Source of the DNA: Deltaproteobacteria bacterium
GTDB lineage: Bacteria > Desulfobacterota > Desulfarculia > JACQYL01
Direction: 5' to 3'
DNA length: 45,392 nucleotides
Assembly: GCA_016208165.1 (NCBI GenBank)
Contig: JACQYL010000105.1
Span: forward strand, 1 to 45,392
The stretch's first letter is position 1. Every line of letters begins with the position of its first letter. A program made the position numbers and the translations under genes. Positions 7,944 through 17,887 of the stretch are shown one piece after another. The notes under the pieces were generated by a model. That model was not told where the DNA came from. It made no database searches and saw nothing but the letters and a program-made list of their open reading frames with translations.

Positions 7944-9336
7944 ATGTTTTCGAAAAGCCATATCCTCATTGGTCTCCTTGCGCTGTCATCCATCGTCTAC
8001 ATGATCGGTAGAAGGCGCGCTTTCAGCGTGGCGGGGGGACGGTCGAACATCCCGCGTCCTGCATTCCCGTCCCGCGTACTACGGAGCGTTGACGGCCCTG
8101 TGGTGCTTCATACCCGCGATTATCCTTTACGGGGCTTGGCTGGCCATGGAGCCGGCCATCGTCTCCCACCTGGTCATTTCCGTCCTGCCCGCTGAAATGC
8201 CGCAACTCCCTCCGGAACGCCTCAGTCTGATCATCAATGACATCAAGAACGTGGCGGAAGGCAACATCGCTTCCGGCGAGACCGGGCCCGTGATTCGGCA
8301 CGCGGCGGATCATTACAACCGGCTTCGCGGCACCGGCGCGATGGCTTTGGGTGTGATTCTGCTGTGCATCGTCCTGTTCAGCACGGTTCTGGTGTACCGG
8401 AGCATTTCTCCGGGGCTGAAGGCCCGGAATCAAGTGGAGGGCGTGGTCACCCTTATTCTTATCTTCTGCTCGACCATTGCCATCTTTACCACGGTGGGTA
8501 TTGTACTTTCGGTCCTGTTCGAGAGCATTCGGTTTTTCAGAATCATTCCTTTGACCGATTTTCTGTTCGGGTTCGAGTGGAGCCCTCAAATGGCCATTCG
8601 GGCCGATCAGGTGGGCTCGTCGGGCAGTTTCGGAGCCATACCGGTTTTTGCCGGCACGCTCTTGATCACCGCCATAGCCATGGTGGTGGCGGTCCCGGTC
8701 GGCCTGTTCTCAGCCATTTACATGTCCGAGTACGCGGGCAAAAAGTTTCGAACGGCCGCCAAGCCGTTGATGGAGATCCTGGCCGGCATTCCCACCGTAG
8801 TCTATGGGTTCTTTGCGGCCTTGACCGTTGCGCCGATAATCCGAAACAGCGGATCCGTTTTCGGACTGGATGTTTCTTCTGAAAGCGCCCTGGCCGCGGG
8901 TCTGGTCATGGGCGTGATGATCATCCCTTTTGTTTCCTCCCTATCGGACGACGTGATCAACGCCGTTCCGCAAGCCTTGCGGGACGGCGCCTACAGCTTA
9001 GGGGCCACCAAGTCCGAGACCATCAAGCACGTGGTGCTGCCCGCCGCTTTGCAGGGCATTGTCGGCGGGGTCCTGTTGGCTGTTTCGAGGGCCATCGTTG
9101 AAACCATGATCGTTGTGATGGCCGCCGGCCTGTCGGCCAACCTGACCGCCAATCCCTTCGAGACCGTCACCACGGTGACCGTACAGATTGTTACTCTGCT
9201 CGTCGGCGATCAGGAATTCGACAGCCCCAAGACACTGGCCGCTTTTGCCCTGGGATTGGTGCTGTTCCTGGTTACCCTGGGCCTCAATGTGATCGCCCTT
9301 CGGGTCGTTCGAAAATACAGGGAGCAATATGAGTAA
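7944..9336 (+). CDS. pstC: Phosphate ABC transporter permease PstC, with an apparent one-base frameshift
   Basis: PstC is one of two inner-membrane permeases of the high-affinity phosphate importer. From 7944 the frame encodes a typical long-form N-terminus (MFSKSHILIGLLALSSIVYM then GRRRAF). The rest, from about 8056 (RVLHSRPAYYGALTALW) to the stop at 9336, is in the +1 frame. Removing one base, either in the G6 run at 8033-8038 or the CCC at 8051-8053, restores a 463-residue protein of normal long-PstC length. The C-terminal part carries the permease core, including the GAYSLGATKSETIKHVVLP EAA-like loop. If the shift is real, only a shorter form starting at an internal codon such as the TTG at 8089 (415 residues) could be made. 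It overlaps pstA by 8 bp. Confidence 0.8.
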
Positions 9337-10645
9337 CGTCGGCGAAGAGAACATGTGGATCGGACCAAGTGTAATGGACGCGCCCGTGAAAACGCGGCCC
9401 ATCGATATTGTCAAACAGGGCATGGTCAAACGACGGCAGGCCGAACGTCGCTTCCGGCTTTACGGACTCGGCGCCATCGTCTTGAGTCTCGGTTTTCTCG
9501 GATTCCTGCTGTTCAGCATTTCCATGAACGGTTACAGCGCCTTCAAGAAGTCCTTTGTGCGTCTCGAAATCGATTTTGACCGGGAAATCGTGGGGCGCGA
9601 TCTGTCCAGAGCCGATTATCACCTCCTCGTGAAACGATCGCTTCACTATCTGTTTCCGGATGTGAAAGGCCGGAAGGATCGTCGTGAACTCTACGACATG
9701 GTAAGTCCCGGAGCGGTTTTTCAGCTTAGAGAAATGCTCCTGAAAGACCCCGATCTGGTGGGCAAAACCATGGAAGTCTGGGTTCCGGCCGACGACGACG
9801 TGGACATGGCCCTGAAAGGCTATTACCGCCGGGATGTGGCCGAAGGAGAGCGAAGGCTTACCGACCGGCAACTGGCCTGGATCGATGCCCTGAGTCAACG
9901 AAATCGACTCGACGTGCGTTTCAATAAAGCCTTCTTTGCCGCGGGTGATTCCAGAGAGCCGGAACTGGCGGGCATCCGCGGCGCACTCAAGGGTTCCTTT
10001 TACACTCTGCTGGTCACCCTTTTGCTCTCTTTTCCCATCGGGCTGGCAGCTTCGGTTTACCTCGAGGAGTTCGCGCCGAAAAACAGATGGACGGATCTCA
10101 TCGAGGTCAATATCAACAATCTGGCGGCCGTTCCTTCCATTGTATTCGGCTTGCTGGGCCTGGCCGTGTTTCTCAATTTTTTCGGCCTGCCCCGCTCGGC
10201 GCCTTTGGTGGGAGGCCTTGTCCTTACCCTGATGACCCTTCCCACCATTATTATCGCCGGACGAGCCGCACTGAAGTCGGTGCCTCCCTCCATCCGAGAG
10301 GCCGCTCTGGGTATCGGCTCATCGAAAATGCAAATGGTGACCAACCATGTGCTCCCGTTGGCCATGCCGGGTATCCTCACGGGCGCCATCATCGGTATGG
10401 CGCAGGCCCTGGGAGAGACGGCTCCATTGCTGATGATCGGAATGGTGGCATTTATCGTTGACGTTCCTACCGGGATAACCTCGCCGGCCACGGTGTTGCC
10501 GGTTCAAATTTACTTGTGGGCGGACAGCCCCGAACGCGCCTTCGTTGAAAAGACCTCGGCCGCCATCATGGTTCTTCTGGCCTTCCTCATCGTCATGAAC
10601 GCTCTGGCCGTCACATTGCGCAAACACTTCGAGCGCAGGTGGTAA
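9329..10645 (+). CDS. pstA: Phosphate ABC transporter permease PstA
   Basis: This 438-residue protein is the second inner-membrane permease of the Pst complex. The long N-terminal part has one membrane segment (LGAIVLSLGFLGFLLFSISM) followed by a large periplasmic insert to about residue 215, as in the DUF3333-containing long form of PstA. The permease core follows, with KGSFYTLLVTLLLSFPIGLA, NINNLAAVPSIVFGLLGLA and the cytoplasmic coupling loop IREAALGIGSSKMQMVTNHVL. The ATG lies inside the last codons of pstC (8-bp overlap), indicating translational coupling. Confidence 0.92.
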   Translation: MSNVGEENMWIGPSVMDAPVKTRPIDIVKQGMVKRRQAERRFRLYGLGAIVLSLGFLGFLLFSISMNGYSAFKKSFVRLEIDFDREIVGRDLSRADYHLLVKRSLHYLFPDVKGRKDRRELYDMVSPGAVFQLREMLLKDPDLVGKTMEVWVPADDDVDMALKGYYRRDVAEGERRLTDRQLAWIDALSQRNRLDVRFNKAFFAAGDSREPELAGIRGALKGSFYTLLVTLLLSFPIGLAASVYLEEFAPKNRWTDLIEVNINNLAAVPSIVFGLLGLAVFLNFFGLPRSAPLVGGLVLTLMTLPTIIIAGRAALKSVPPSIREAALGIGSSKMQMVTNHVLPLAMPGILTGAIIGMAQALGETAPLLMIGMVAFIVDVPTGITSPATVLPVQIYLWADSPERAFVEKTSAAIMVLLAFLIVMNALAVTLRKHFERRW

Positions 10646-10690
10646 TGAGGAAGACTCCATAATAACTCTAACATGAAGATCCGGAGGGAA

Positions 10691-10706
10691 GGACCGACTT
10701 CGGTCC
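10691..10706 (+). other. Small hairpin between pstA and pstS
   Basis: Arms GGACCG and CGGTCC with an ACTT loop lie in the 91-bp gap before pstS. It could protect or attenuate the downstream mRNA so that the binding protein is made in excess, but this is only a suggestion. A very strong ribosome site (AAAGGAGGAGAAGG) follows. Confidence 0.3.
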
Positions 10707-10736
10707 GGCCCCCAACCACCCAAAGGAGGAGAAGGA

Positions 10737-11798
10737 ATGTTCAGAAGATGGATCGTGCTCACAACCCTGTTCTCGTTTATGTTCATCGCGGCCGTGGCAT
10801 CGGCTCAAAGTTCGAGGGATCACATCGGCATCGTGGGATCCTCGACGGTCTACCCGTTCGCCACGGTCGTGGCCGAGCAGTTCGGCAAAATGACCAAGTT
10901 TCGAACCCCGAAGATCGAGTCCACCGGGTCGGGCGGCGGCCTGAAGCTGTTCTGTGACGGTATAGGAGTCCAGCATCCGGATATCGCCAACGCTTCCCGA
11001 CGCATCAAAAAGTCCGAATGTGAAAAATGCGCTGAAAACGGCGTGAAGGAAATCGTGGAAGTCAAGATAGGGTACGACGGCATTGTGTTGGCCAACTCGA
11101 AAAAGGCCGCACCCATGAACATCACCCGCAAGGAGATCTTTCTGGCCCTTGCCAAAGAAGTGCCCGATCCCGACGGTGGTGAAAAAGCGATAGCCAATCC
11201 TTACCAAACTTGGAATCAGATCAACCGGAACCTTCCCGACCACAAGATCGAGGTGATGGGTCCCCCTCCGACCTCCGGAACCCGGGACGCCTTCGTCGAG
11301 CTGGCCATGGAGGAAGGAGCTAAAGAGTTCGGGTGGATCAAGGCTCTCGAGAAAGAGGACAAAAAGACGTTCAAATCCATTGCCCATACTATCCGCGAGG
11401 ACGGCGCCTACATCGAGGCCGGTGAGAACGACAACCTTATCGTGCAAAAACTGGGGGCCAACTCCAATGCCAACGGAATCTTCGGATTCAGCTTCCTGGA
11501 CCAGAACACGGACGCGATCCAGGGAGCTCACGTTGACGGCGTTGTCCCAACGTTTGAAAACATATCATCCGGCGCCTATCCTCTGTCGCGGCCTCTGTTC
11601 TTCTATGTCAAGAAAGCGCACGCGGGTGCGATTCCCGGTATAATGGAGTACATCGATGAATTCACCAGCGAAAAGGCATGGGGACCGGAAGGATACCTGG
11701 CGGACAAAGGCATGATTCCGATGCCCGAGGCCGAACGCGCCAAGTATCGTCAGGCCGCCGAGAAGCTCGAGACCATCTCCTGCTCCGACATAGATTAG
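10737..11798 (+). CDS. pstS: Phosphate-binding protein PstS
   Basis: This 353-residue periplasmic protein has a signal peptide (LTTLFSFMFIAAVASAQS). The mature protein starts with the phosphate-binding loop IGIVGSSTVYPFATVVAEQF. ESTGSGGGLKLFCDG and PPPTSGTRDAFVELAMEEGA supply the other conserved phosphate ligands of the family. It delivers phosphate to PstC/PstA. The position after pstA, rather than first in the operon, differs from the classical pstSCAB order. Extra cysteines (SECEKC and a C-terminal Cys) are present. The start is supported by AGGAGG upstream. Confidence 0.93.
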   Translation: MFRRWIVLTTLFSFMFIAAVASAQSSRDHIGIVGSSTVYPFATVVAEQFGKMTKFRTPKIESTGSGGGLKLFCDGIGVQHPDIANASRRIKKSECEKCAENGVKEIVEVKIGYDGIVLANSKKAAPMNITRKEIFLALAKEVPDPDGGEKAIANPYQTWNQINRNLPDHKIEVMGPPPTSGTRDAFVELAMEEGAKEFGWIKALEKEDKKTFKSIAHTIREDGAYIEAGENDNLIVQKLGANSNANGIFGFSFLDQNTDAIQGAHVDGVVPTFENISSGAYPLSRPLFFYVKKAHAGAIPGIMEYIDEFTSEKAWGPEGYLADKGMIPMPEAERAKYRQAAEKLETISCSDID

Positions 11799-11885
11799 CA
11801 CTGATGTCCATGCCCGGAATCGGATCCTTGGATCCGGCTCCGGGAACCCGCAGGGAAAACCGTTTGTTACTGGATACAAGGTACT

Positions 11886-12773
11886 ATGAATCAAACGAGG
11901 CAAGACGCGGATACGCCTTGGACGCACAAGGACAAAGACGGCGCGGGCAAGAAGCTGCAACGCCGGTATCTCGTACCAAGGGAGATCAGGGATACGGTTG
12001 GAGAACCGGAATCACCGGATCCCAAGATGCGCTGCCGCAACGTCGATGTCTATTACGGCGAAAAACAAGCGATCAAGGACGTGACTCTGGATATCGGATG
12101 CAATGAAGTCATCGCCATGATCGGACCCTCGGGATGCGGCAAGTCCACTTTCATTCGGTGCCTCAACCGCATGAACGACACGATTGAGAACTGCCGGGTG
12201 ACCGGTGAGATCGCTCTGGACGGCGAGGACATCTACGACCCCAGGCTCGATGTAGGACCCTTGCGGGCCCAGGTGGGCATGGTTTTCCAGAAACCGAACC
12301 CGTTCCCCAAATCCATCTACGAGAACATCGCCTACGGGCCTCGAATTCATGGTTTGACTACCAACAGGCATGAGGCGGACGAGTGCGTGGAAACGTCACT
12401 TAACCGAGCGGGTCTGTGGGAAGAAGTCAAAGACCGTCTTCACCAGCCGGGTACCGGCCTTTCCGGGGGCCAGCAGCAGCGCCTGTGCATTGCTCGCACG
12501 ATTGCGGTCAGGCCGGAAGTGATCCTGATGGATGAACCATGCTCCGCGTTGGATCCCATTGCCACCGCCATTATCGAGGATCTCATCTACGAGCTCCGCG
12601 AACGGTATTCCATCGCCATCGTGACCCACTCGATGCAGCAGGCATCGAGGGTATCGCAGAGAACAGCCTTCTTTCACCTCGGAGACTTAATCGAGGTAGG
12701 CTCCACGGAGCGTATGTTCACCCAACCGCTGCATCAATTAACGGAAGATTATATCACCGGACGGTTCGGTTAA
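11886..12773 (+). CDS. pstB: Phosphate ABC transporter ATP-binding protein PstB
   Basis: This 295-residue ATPase energises phosphate import. It has Walker [11 protein letters not shown]-loop [22 protein letters not shown], signature LSGGQQQR, Walker [14 protein letters not shown] and the H-loop histidine in VTHSMQQA. The region [12 protein letters not shown] is typical of PstB rather than other ABC ATPases. About 45 hydrophilic residues precede the usual start (around [13 protein letters not shown]). They may be a real extension, or translation may begin later, since no strong ribosome site precedes 11886. It lies 87 bp after pstS and 35 bp before phoU. Confidence 0.93.
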   Translation: MNQTRQDADTPWTHKDKDGAGKKLQRRYLVPREIRDTVGEPESPDPKMRCRNVDVYYGEKQAIKDVTLDIGCNEVIAMIGPSGCGKSTFIRCLNRMNDTIENCRVTGEIALDGEDIYDPRLDVGPLRAQVGMVFQKPNPFPKSIYENIAYGPRIHGLTTNRHEADECVETSLNRAGLWEEVKDRLHQPGTGLSGGQQQRLCIARTIAVRPEVILMDEPCSALDPIATAIIEDLIYELRERYSIAIVTHSMQQASRVSQRTAFFHLGDLIEVGSTERMFTQPLHQLTEDYITGRFG

Positions 12774-12808
12774 CTCGTCCGCGGGAAGCACTAAATTCAG
12801 GGACAACT

Positions 12809-13483
12809 ATGTTGAAAAAGCACACGATGAGGGTATTCGACGAAGAACTGGCCAAGCTGGAGAAGGCCATTATCCGTATGATCGATATGGCGGCAAATCA
12901 ACTCGACAACGCCGTCCTTGCCCTTTCAAACAGAGACTACACTCTTGCAAAAGAGGTCATCGAACGCGACCAAAAAGTAAACCAGCTCCAGGCCTCGGTG
13001 GACGCCTGCACCCTTCGCCTGCTGGCCATGCGGCAACCCATGGCCGTCGATTTGCGACACATCCTGGCCTCTTCACGCATGGCCTCGGATTTGGAACGCA
13101 TCGCGGACTATGCTTCAAGCGTCGCCAAACGCAGCCTCGAACTGGGTGAGAACAGGGTGAAAGAGCCGGTCAACATCATCGCCGCCATGGGCAAAATCGC
13201 CTGCGCCATGTTATCCAAAGTGGCCCGGGCCTATCAGGACTCGGACCCGCAACTGGCCGTCGAGATCTGGCAGCAGGATCAAGAGATCGATCAGCTCTAC
13301 TCACAGGTCATTCAAACCCTCAGCATCCTCATGTCGGGCGAGCCGGAATGCGTTGAACCCTGTATTGCCTTGCTGAACGCCTCCAGGGCCGTCGAGCGGA
13401 TTGGAGACCACGTCACCAATCTGGCCGAGCACATCTACTTTATGGCCACCGGGAAAGTGTACATACCCGCGGCCGAGGATTGA
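12809..13483 (+). CDS. phoU: Phosphate signalling complex protein PhoU
   Basis: This 224-residue all-helical protein is made of two similar three-helix halves. Each half has the PhoU metal-binding E/DxxxD motif: DLERIADYASSVAKR in the first and AVERIGDHVTNLAEHIYFM in the second. PhoU links the Pst transporter to the PhoR/PhoB two-component system and represses it when phosphate is plentiful. No phoR or phoB gene is in this window. The ATG at 12809 gives the family N-terminus (FDEELAKLEKAIIRM). The open frame begins far upstream inside pstB and is not used. It is the last gene of the pst operon. Confidence 0.92.
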   Translation: MLKKHTMRVFDEELAKLEKAIIRMIDMAANQLDNAVLALSNRDYTLAKEVIERDQKVNQLQASVDACTLRLLAMRQPMAVDLRHILASSRMASDLERIADYASSVAKRSLELGENRVKEPVNIIAAMGKIACAMLSKVARAYQDSDPQLAVEIWQQDQEIDQLYSQVIQTLSILMSGEPECVEPCIALLNASRAVERIGDHVTNLAEHIYFMATGKVYIPAAED

Positions 13484-14175
13484 AACTGCGCTCCGGCGGT
13501 GCGCTGAGAGCGGTTGGCATTGGTTTCAATGCTCTCAAAGGGGCTGACGTTCCCGAATTAGAGCCGAATCGGACGGCCGGGCGCCGCAGTCGCCCAAGTC
13601 CCAACTAATAACCCTACCCTACGTTAATCCCTCGCAACAGGCCTCAAATACGCGCCCTCCGCGGGCTGCTCCATCCGGATTACGTCATCAGCCGGACGAC
13701 GGGTGCAGAATGTTCACTTTCCGGAAAACACGCCACGGCCTCTTTGTAAAAGATCTCTTTCAACTGCTTGACTAGCGCATCCCGGAGAACCGCGTGCACT
13801 TTGGCCTTTCCCAACGTTTGTTCAAGGCGTTCCTGCGGTTCATGATAAGAGTATCGCCTTGTACGGAGAAAACACCTTTGCAGGCCATTCGGAAACCTAA
13901 CGTTGTGCAGCTTTATGGCGGGCTCCTGAGTGGGAACCACAAACACCGACGGGAGGCTTGCCTTCTAGTATTACATGGATATTATACGAGCAACAAGGAT
14001 ATATGAACTACTGCACATATATATCGGTAAGTGTTCTGAAATCTTACCGTTAGTTCGGGAGGCCGGTTGGCGACCTGCTGGAAGAGGTCCAGCGCCCGCG
14101 AATGGCTCTCGAAGACTGGGAACCGGATAGCGTGACAGGGTGTGCGCAGAATTCCGGAGGATGGAGGAGTAAGAA
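13484..14175. other. Intergenic region, one weak minus-strand frame
   Basis: This is 690 bases without a convincing gene. The only candidate is a minus-strand frame at 13680-13946 (88 codons, GTG start, no good ribosome site), which has helical character but no recognised family. An AT-rich stretch around 13975-14045 precedes the next gene and may hold its promoter. No terminator with a U-tract was identified after phoU. Confidence 0.4.
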
Positions 14176-15738
14176 ATGGAAAAACGAAGATATATAGTGC
14201 TGAGCCTAGCGGTTCTGGCCGCTGTCTCGATGGGTTTTTCGAATCTGTCGTCGGCCCAGGGGTTCCCTATTACAGGTCCGGGAGCCTTCGGAGTCCCCGA
14301 TCCGACATTGGGCTCCATGGTTATGGGCTGGTTCGACATCGACAAAAACGGAACGGACAATGTGCTGCCCGTAATCGTCAATATGTCTACCCTGGACATC
14401 GGTTCCGTTCCAGGAAACCGTTTTCGAGTTCACCTGATCATTTGGGACGTAAACAGCAACCACGTGTGGGACCGAAACCTGGTCTTGTCTCCATGGGACG
14501 TATGGAGCGACGCCAGCATTCGGGACATTGTCGAAAACACATTCGGTAGCGGCATGTCTTCCACTCAAAGAAATCAGGTAACCGAAGCAGTCACCATCGA
14601 TGGCGTGGAAATAGAGCGTTATCGAGGCTACTGGACAGCCACGGTGGTGCTGACGCCCGTGGGCGCCGGCCGGCCGTTCGAGCTGAGTTACCCCCATGCC
14701 TATGAAAACGTATTGGGCGGCTGGGTCTACGTGGTGGACCTTTTGGACGGCCGCACGGACGGATACTCCATGGTAACGGTACAATCTTCCATTCTCTACT
14801 CGAACAGCATCGAGCTTGCCTTCATGTTGTCCTTTTCCGCCGACTTTTGGAACCGGCCATGGTGGTGGGTAGGAGGAAACTACATGTTCGGGGATCTCTC
14901 CGGGAATACGCAAGGGCCGTTTTTTTCGGCTTTATGGCAATGCAGCCTGGATGAGTTCTTCATCGAAATCAATTTGGATACCCTAGGCTTTGTGTACGAA
15001 CGCTTTGACGCCGTTTCCTGTTTGAACTCCCAGCTCCTGACCACGGGGAAAGCCGTTACGAGTGACGACACCTGGTTGGCGCGAAATCCTTCCTGTGACC
15101 AATTACCTTATGACGGCGGAGAGGCTTTCGTGGACGAGGACCGCGGCGGCATGATGCTGTTCGGGCGTTTTTTCCGGAACCCTATCGGCGGAAGCATAAC
15201 CGGTTTCAACAACCGACTGGTGCTCTGGATGGACACCAACTCGACGGGACGACAGGTGGTGCTGGTGGTGTGCGACGAAGAGGAAGCCTGTCATTCGTTT
15301 CCACTCGTGGTACCGGACGAGCTGAACATCCACCGGCTGGACGAAGTAGTGGCCGACGTGTCGGCAGGGTACATCTATTTTCACACCCGCCAGATCGAGA
15401 ATCCGGGCGCCAGGCAGCGCATGATCGACTACTGGAGAAACGTAGCGGATCCATTGGCCGCCAATCCCACGGCGAGCCTGTACAATTGCGCCAACGGAAA
15501 CACGATCTCGGATTTCCTGCCCGTCAACGTAAACTGCTCTCTCGATGGCTTACGGAATACGGCGCCGTTTGGAAACTCGCTTCAGATTCTGGGATGGACC
15601 ACCAACGAAGGATTCGGAACCGCGGCCGAGAGTTGGGGCGCTATCTTCCCAATGATCCGAAAGTGCATTTTGGGAAGTCCGACGAACCTTCAGGTACTGG
15701 ACGTTTCGCCGGAGGCGGCGGTAAAGGTGGCGGAGTAA
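14176..15738 (+). CDS. Secreted protein of unknown function
   Basis: This 520-residue protein has a clear signal peptide (YIVLSLAVLAAVSMGFSNLSSAQG), so it is exported to the periplasm or beyond. The mature part is rich in aromatic residues and beta-strand patterns (RFRVHLIIWDVNSNHVWDRNL, YRGYWTATVVLTPVG, ELAFMLSFSADFWNRPWWW) and contains several cysteines that could form disulfides. I recognise no catalytic motif or named domain. There is no lipobox and no C-terminal sorting signal. AGGAGGGTGCT-like signals are absent, but GGAGGA-GTAAGAA lies just before the ATG. It is a single gene followed by a good terminator. Confidence 0.75.
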   Translation: MEKRRYIVLSLAVLAAVSMGFSNLSSAQGFPITGPGAFGVPDPTLGSMVMGWFDIDKNGTDNVLPVIVNMSTLDIGSVPGNRFRVHLIIWDVNSNHVWDRNLVLSPWDVWSDASIRDIVENTFGSGMSSTQRNQVTEAVTIDGVEIERYRGYWTATVVLTPVGAGRPFELSYPHAYENVLGGWVYVVDLLDGRTDGYSMVTVQSSILYSNSIELAFMLSFSADFWNRPWWWVGGNYMFGDLSGNTQGPFFSALWQCSLDEFFIEINLDTLGFVYERFDAVSCLNSQLLTTGKAVTSDDTWLARNPSCDQLPYDGGEAFVDEDRGGMMLFGRFFRNPIGGSITGFNNRLVLWMDTNSTGRQVVLVVCDEEEACHSFPLVVPDELNIHRLDEVVADVSAGYIYFHTRQIENPGARQRMIDYWRNVADPLAANPTASLYNCANGNTISDFLPVNVNCSLDGLRNTAPFGNSLQILGWTTNEGFGTAAESWGAIFPMIRKCILGSPTNLQVLDVSPEAAVKVAE

Positions 15739-15815
15739 GACCTCTGTGAACACACATTGGGCTTGGGAACCGGAGAGTGTAACCCGGCGTCCCACACCTT
15801 CTCCCACCGCAATCC

Positions 15816-15850
15816 GGAAAGCCTCCCACAAAGGGGGCTTTCCTTATTTC
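15816..15850 (+). terminator. Rho-independent terminator
   Basis: An 11-base stem, GGAAAGCCTCC with GGGGGCTTTCC (one G-T pair), has a six-base CACAAA loop and is followed by TTATTTC. It lies about 80 bases after the stop of the secreted-protein gene. Confidence 0.7.
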
Positions 15851-15973
15851 GATCCTCCGAATGCGTAGGTCAATGAATTCATGGAAGGGCCTCAGTAGGG
15901 GAAGATCTTTTTGACTGTGCATTCAGGTGGCGCGGGAGAAGCCTCCTGAAAAAGAGTCGCCTCCCGTGAATGA

Positions 15974-17551
15974 TTATCTCTTTGCACCGGTTCTTCTTCC
16001 GGTGCGCGGCCTCGACCCACTCGAACGTGGCCCTTTCTTTCCGGGAACCGTTTCAGGAAGTGTGAGCCATTCTTCATCCGGGGTGATGCAGTTCAATTCG
16101 CGGCCCATGAACTTCTCGATGGCGGGAAGGTACAAGGCGTCCTCTTCATCGGCGAAGCTGACGGAAGTGCCACTGGCGCCGGCCCGGCCGGTCCGTCCTA
16201 TGCGGTGTACATAGTCCTCCGCATCGTGCGGCAATTTGAAATTAATGACATGATCCATGCCTTCGATGTGAATTCCCCGCCCGGCCACATCGGTTGCCAC
16301 CAGAATCCGTATCTTTCCGCTCTTGAATTCATCGAGACGGCGGATGCGTCTCTTCTGGGGAACATCGCCGGAAAGCTCCGAGCAGTTGATTCCGTACCGG
16401 GTCAGCGTCTCCGAGAGTCGCCTCACCTCGTCGCGCCTGTTGCAGAAGACCAGAACACGGCTCAGATTCTGCCGGCTGATGATGTTGTACAGCAGCGCAA
16501 ACTTCTTTTCGATGGTCACGATGTACACGATCTGGTCCACCGTATCGACCGCGACCTGCTCGGGTTCGATTTCGACCTTTACCGGATTGCGCGTCCATTC
16601 GGAGGCGAGGCGGGTGATTTCTTCGGTCAACGTGGCGCTGAAAAGCAGGGTCTGGCGTTTATCCTTGGTCGGAGTGCTGTAGATAATACTGCGGACGTCC
16701 GGGATAAAACCCATATCGAGCATACGATCGGCCTCGTCGATGATCAGCACCTCAACCCTTTTTAGGGTTATGTCTTGCCGGCGCTTGAAGTCGAGCAACC
16801 TTCCGGGCGTTGCCACGATGATGTCCACCGGACCGGCGCCCAATTGCTTCCTCTGTTTTTCATAATCCATGCCGCCGAACACGGAAACAATGTTCAGGCC
16901 GCAGTATTTGGCAAGCTGTCGAGCCTCTCCGGAGATCTGAAGCACCAGTTCCCTCGTGGGGGCAAGGATCAGGATCCGAGGCGTCCCCGGTTCTCTTTCA
17001 CCCTCGATGGGGTTGTTCAGCAGGCGTGTGAGCACACTGATCAGGAAGGCGGCCGTTTTCCCCGTGCCGGTCTGGGCCCGGCCGCTTGCATCCCTGCCGG
17101 CTAAGGTGCTGGGCAGGATTTCGGCCTGTATGGGCGTGCAGTACTCGAAGTTAAGATCGCTGATCGCATGCAAAATGGGATTGGGAAGATCGAAATCGTG
17201 AAAGCGGGTTCTGCCCTCTACCGGCGGCACATTGAACTGGGAGAGGTCCCAATGGTTTTCCACGTCCTCGGCCGCCGGAGCCACCTCGATTTGACGGATC
17301 TTCTTGACCCTTCTCCTCGATGGCCGTCTGCGCTGGGAACGACCTTCTTCTTCAGAACTCACAGACTCGGGATTGCTTTCCACATTGGATTCTTCCATTT
17401 TCCGAGGTTTGCTTCTTGAGGTGACTTCTTCATTGATCTCCTTTATTGCCATTTCATTCATAGTTTCAATGCCTTTTGATAAAAATCGTTCATTTGTCCT
17501 CACTTCTGTCAAAAAGAGTTTTCTTACATCTTGAATGTAAGCAGTCCTCAT
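15974..17551 (-). CDS. DEAD-box ATP-dependent RNA helicase (RhlB/RhlE-like)
   Basis: This 525-residue protein has all helicase motifs in order: Q motif [10 protein letters not shown], motif I AQTGTGKT, Ia PTRELVLQI, Ib [50 protein letters not shown] and [12 protein letters not shown]. The ~100-residue N-terminal extension is charged and Arg-rich ([12 protein letters not shown]). The C-terminal tail is basic ([12 protein letters not shown]) and probably binds RNA. It likely remodels structured RNA or ribosomal precursors; the exact target cannot be told. The start is uncertain. The ATG at 17551 gives the longest form, while the ATG at 17461 ([12 protein letters not shown]) has AAAAGG about ten bases upstream and is a good alternative. 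Confidence 0.92.
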   Translation of the reverse strand: MRTAYIQDVRKLFLTEVRTNERFLSKGIETMNEMAIKEINEEVTSRSKPRKMEESNVESNPESVSSEEEGRSQRRRPSRRRVKKIRQIEVAPAAEDVENHWDLSQFNVPPVEGRTRFHDFDLPNPILHAISDLNFEYCTPIQAEILPSTLAGRDASGRAQTGTGKTAAFLISVLTRLLNNPIEGEREPGTPRILILAPTRELVLQISGEARQLAKYCGLNIVSVFGGMDYEKQRKQLGAGPVDIIVATPGRLLDFKRRQDITLKRVEVLIIDEADRMLDMGFIPDVRSIIYSTPTKDKRQTLLFSATLTEEITRLASEWTRNPVKVEIEPEQVAVDTVDQIVYIVTIEKKFALLYNIISRQNLSRVLVFCNRRDEVRRLSETLTRYGINCSELSGDVPQKRRIRRLDEFKSGKIRILVATDVAGRGIHIEGMDHVINFKLPHDAEDYVHRIGRTGRAGASGTSVSFADEEDALYLPAIEKFMGRELNCITPDEEWLTLPETVPGKKGPRSSGSRPRTGRRTGAKR

Positions 17552-17762
17552 CCGTATTTGAAGTCGGGAATGAGAGAAAAAAAGCGGACCACAGGGAAGG
17601 CTTCTTTCTTAGGATAAGGATTCTTATCCCTTTTATCAAGCTTTTAAGTGATTTTCCAATTATATCAAGATGAAGTCACGTCTGAAACGCGATGGGCCGC
17701 CCCTCGGCATTGAGTGTTATTCAACAATGATTACTAGTAAATTAAATAGCTTAAATCATTAT

Positions 17763-17802
17763 GACGGTTCAGCGGATCGGTGGGAACATCCGTTGAACCG
17801 TC
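17763..17802. repeat. Long imperfect hairpin between divergent genes
   Basis: Outer arms GACGGTTCA and TGAACCGTC enclose a second pairing, CGGAT with ATCCG. It lies between the helicase gene and the divergent dehydrogenase gene. It has no clear U-tract on either side, so it may be a 5' leader structure or an operator rather than a terminator. Confidence 0.45.
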
Positions 17803-17887
17803 CTGGGTACATTCTGACGGACGGCGTTTGGGAAGCTTTCTTGTGACCTTTACGCTCGCCCGATGAGTGAATCGAGGTGAGGTACAG

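Noticed and set aside
13680-13946. 88-codon minus-strand frame after phoU
   Set aside because: GTG start without a ribosome site and no family resemblance. Mentioned only in the intergenic entry.
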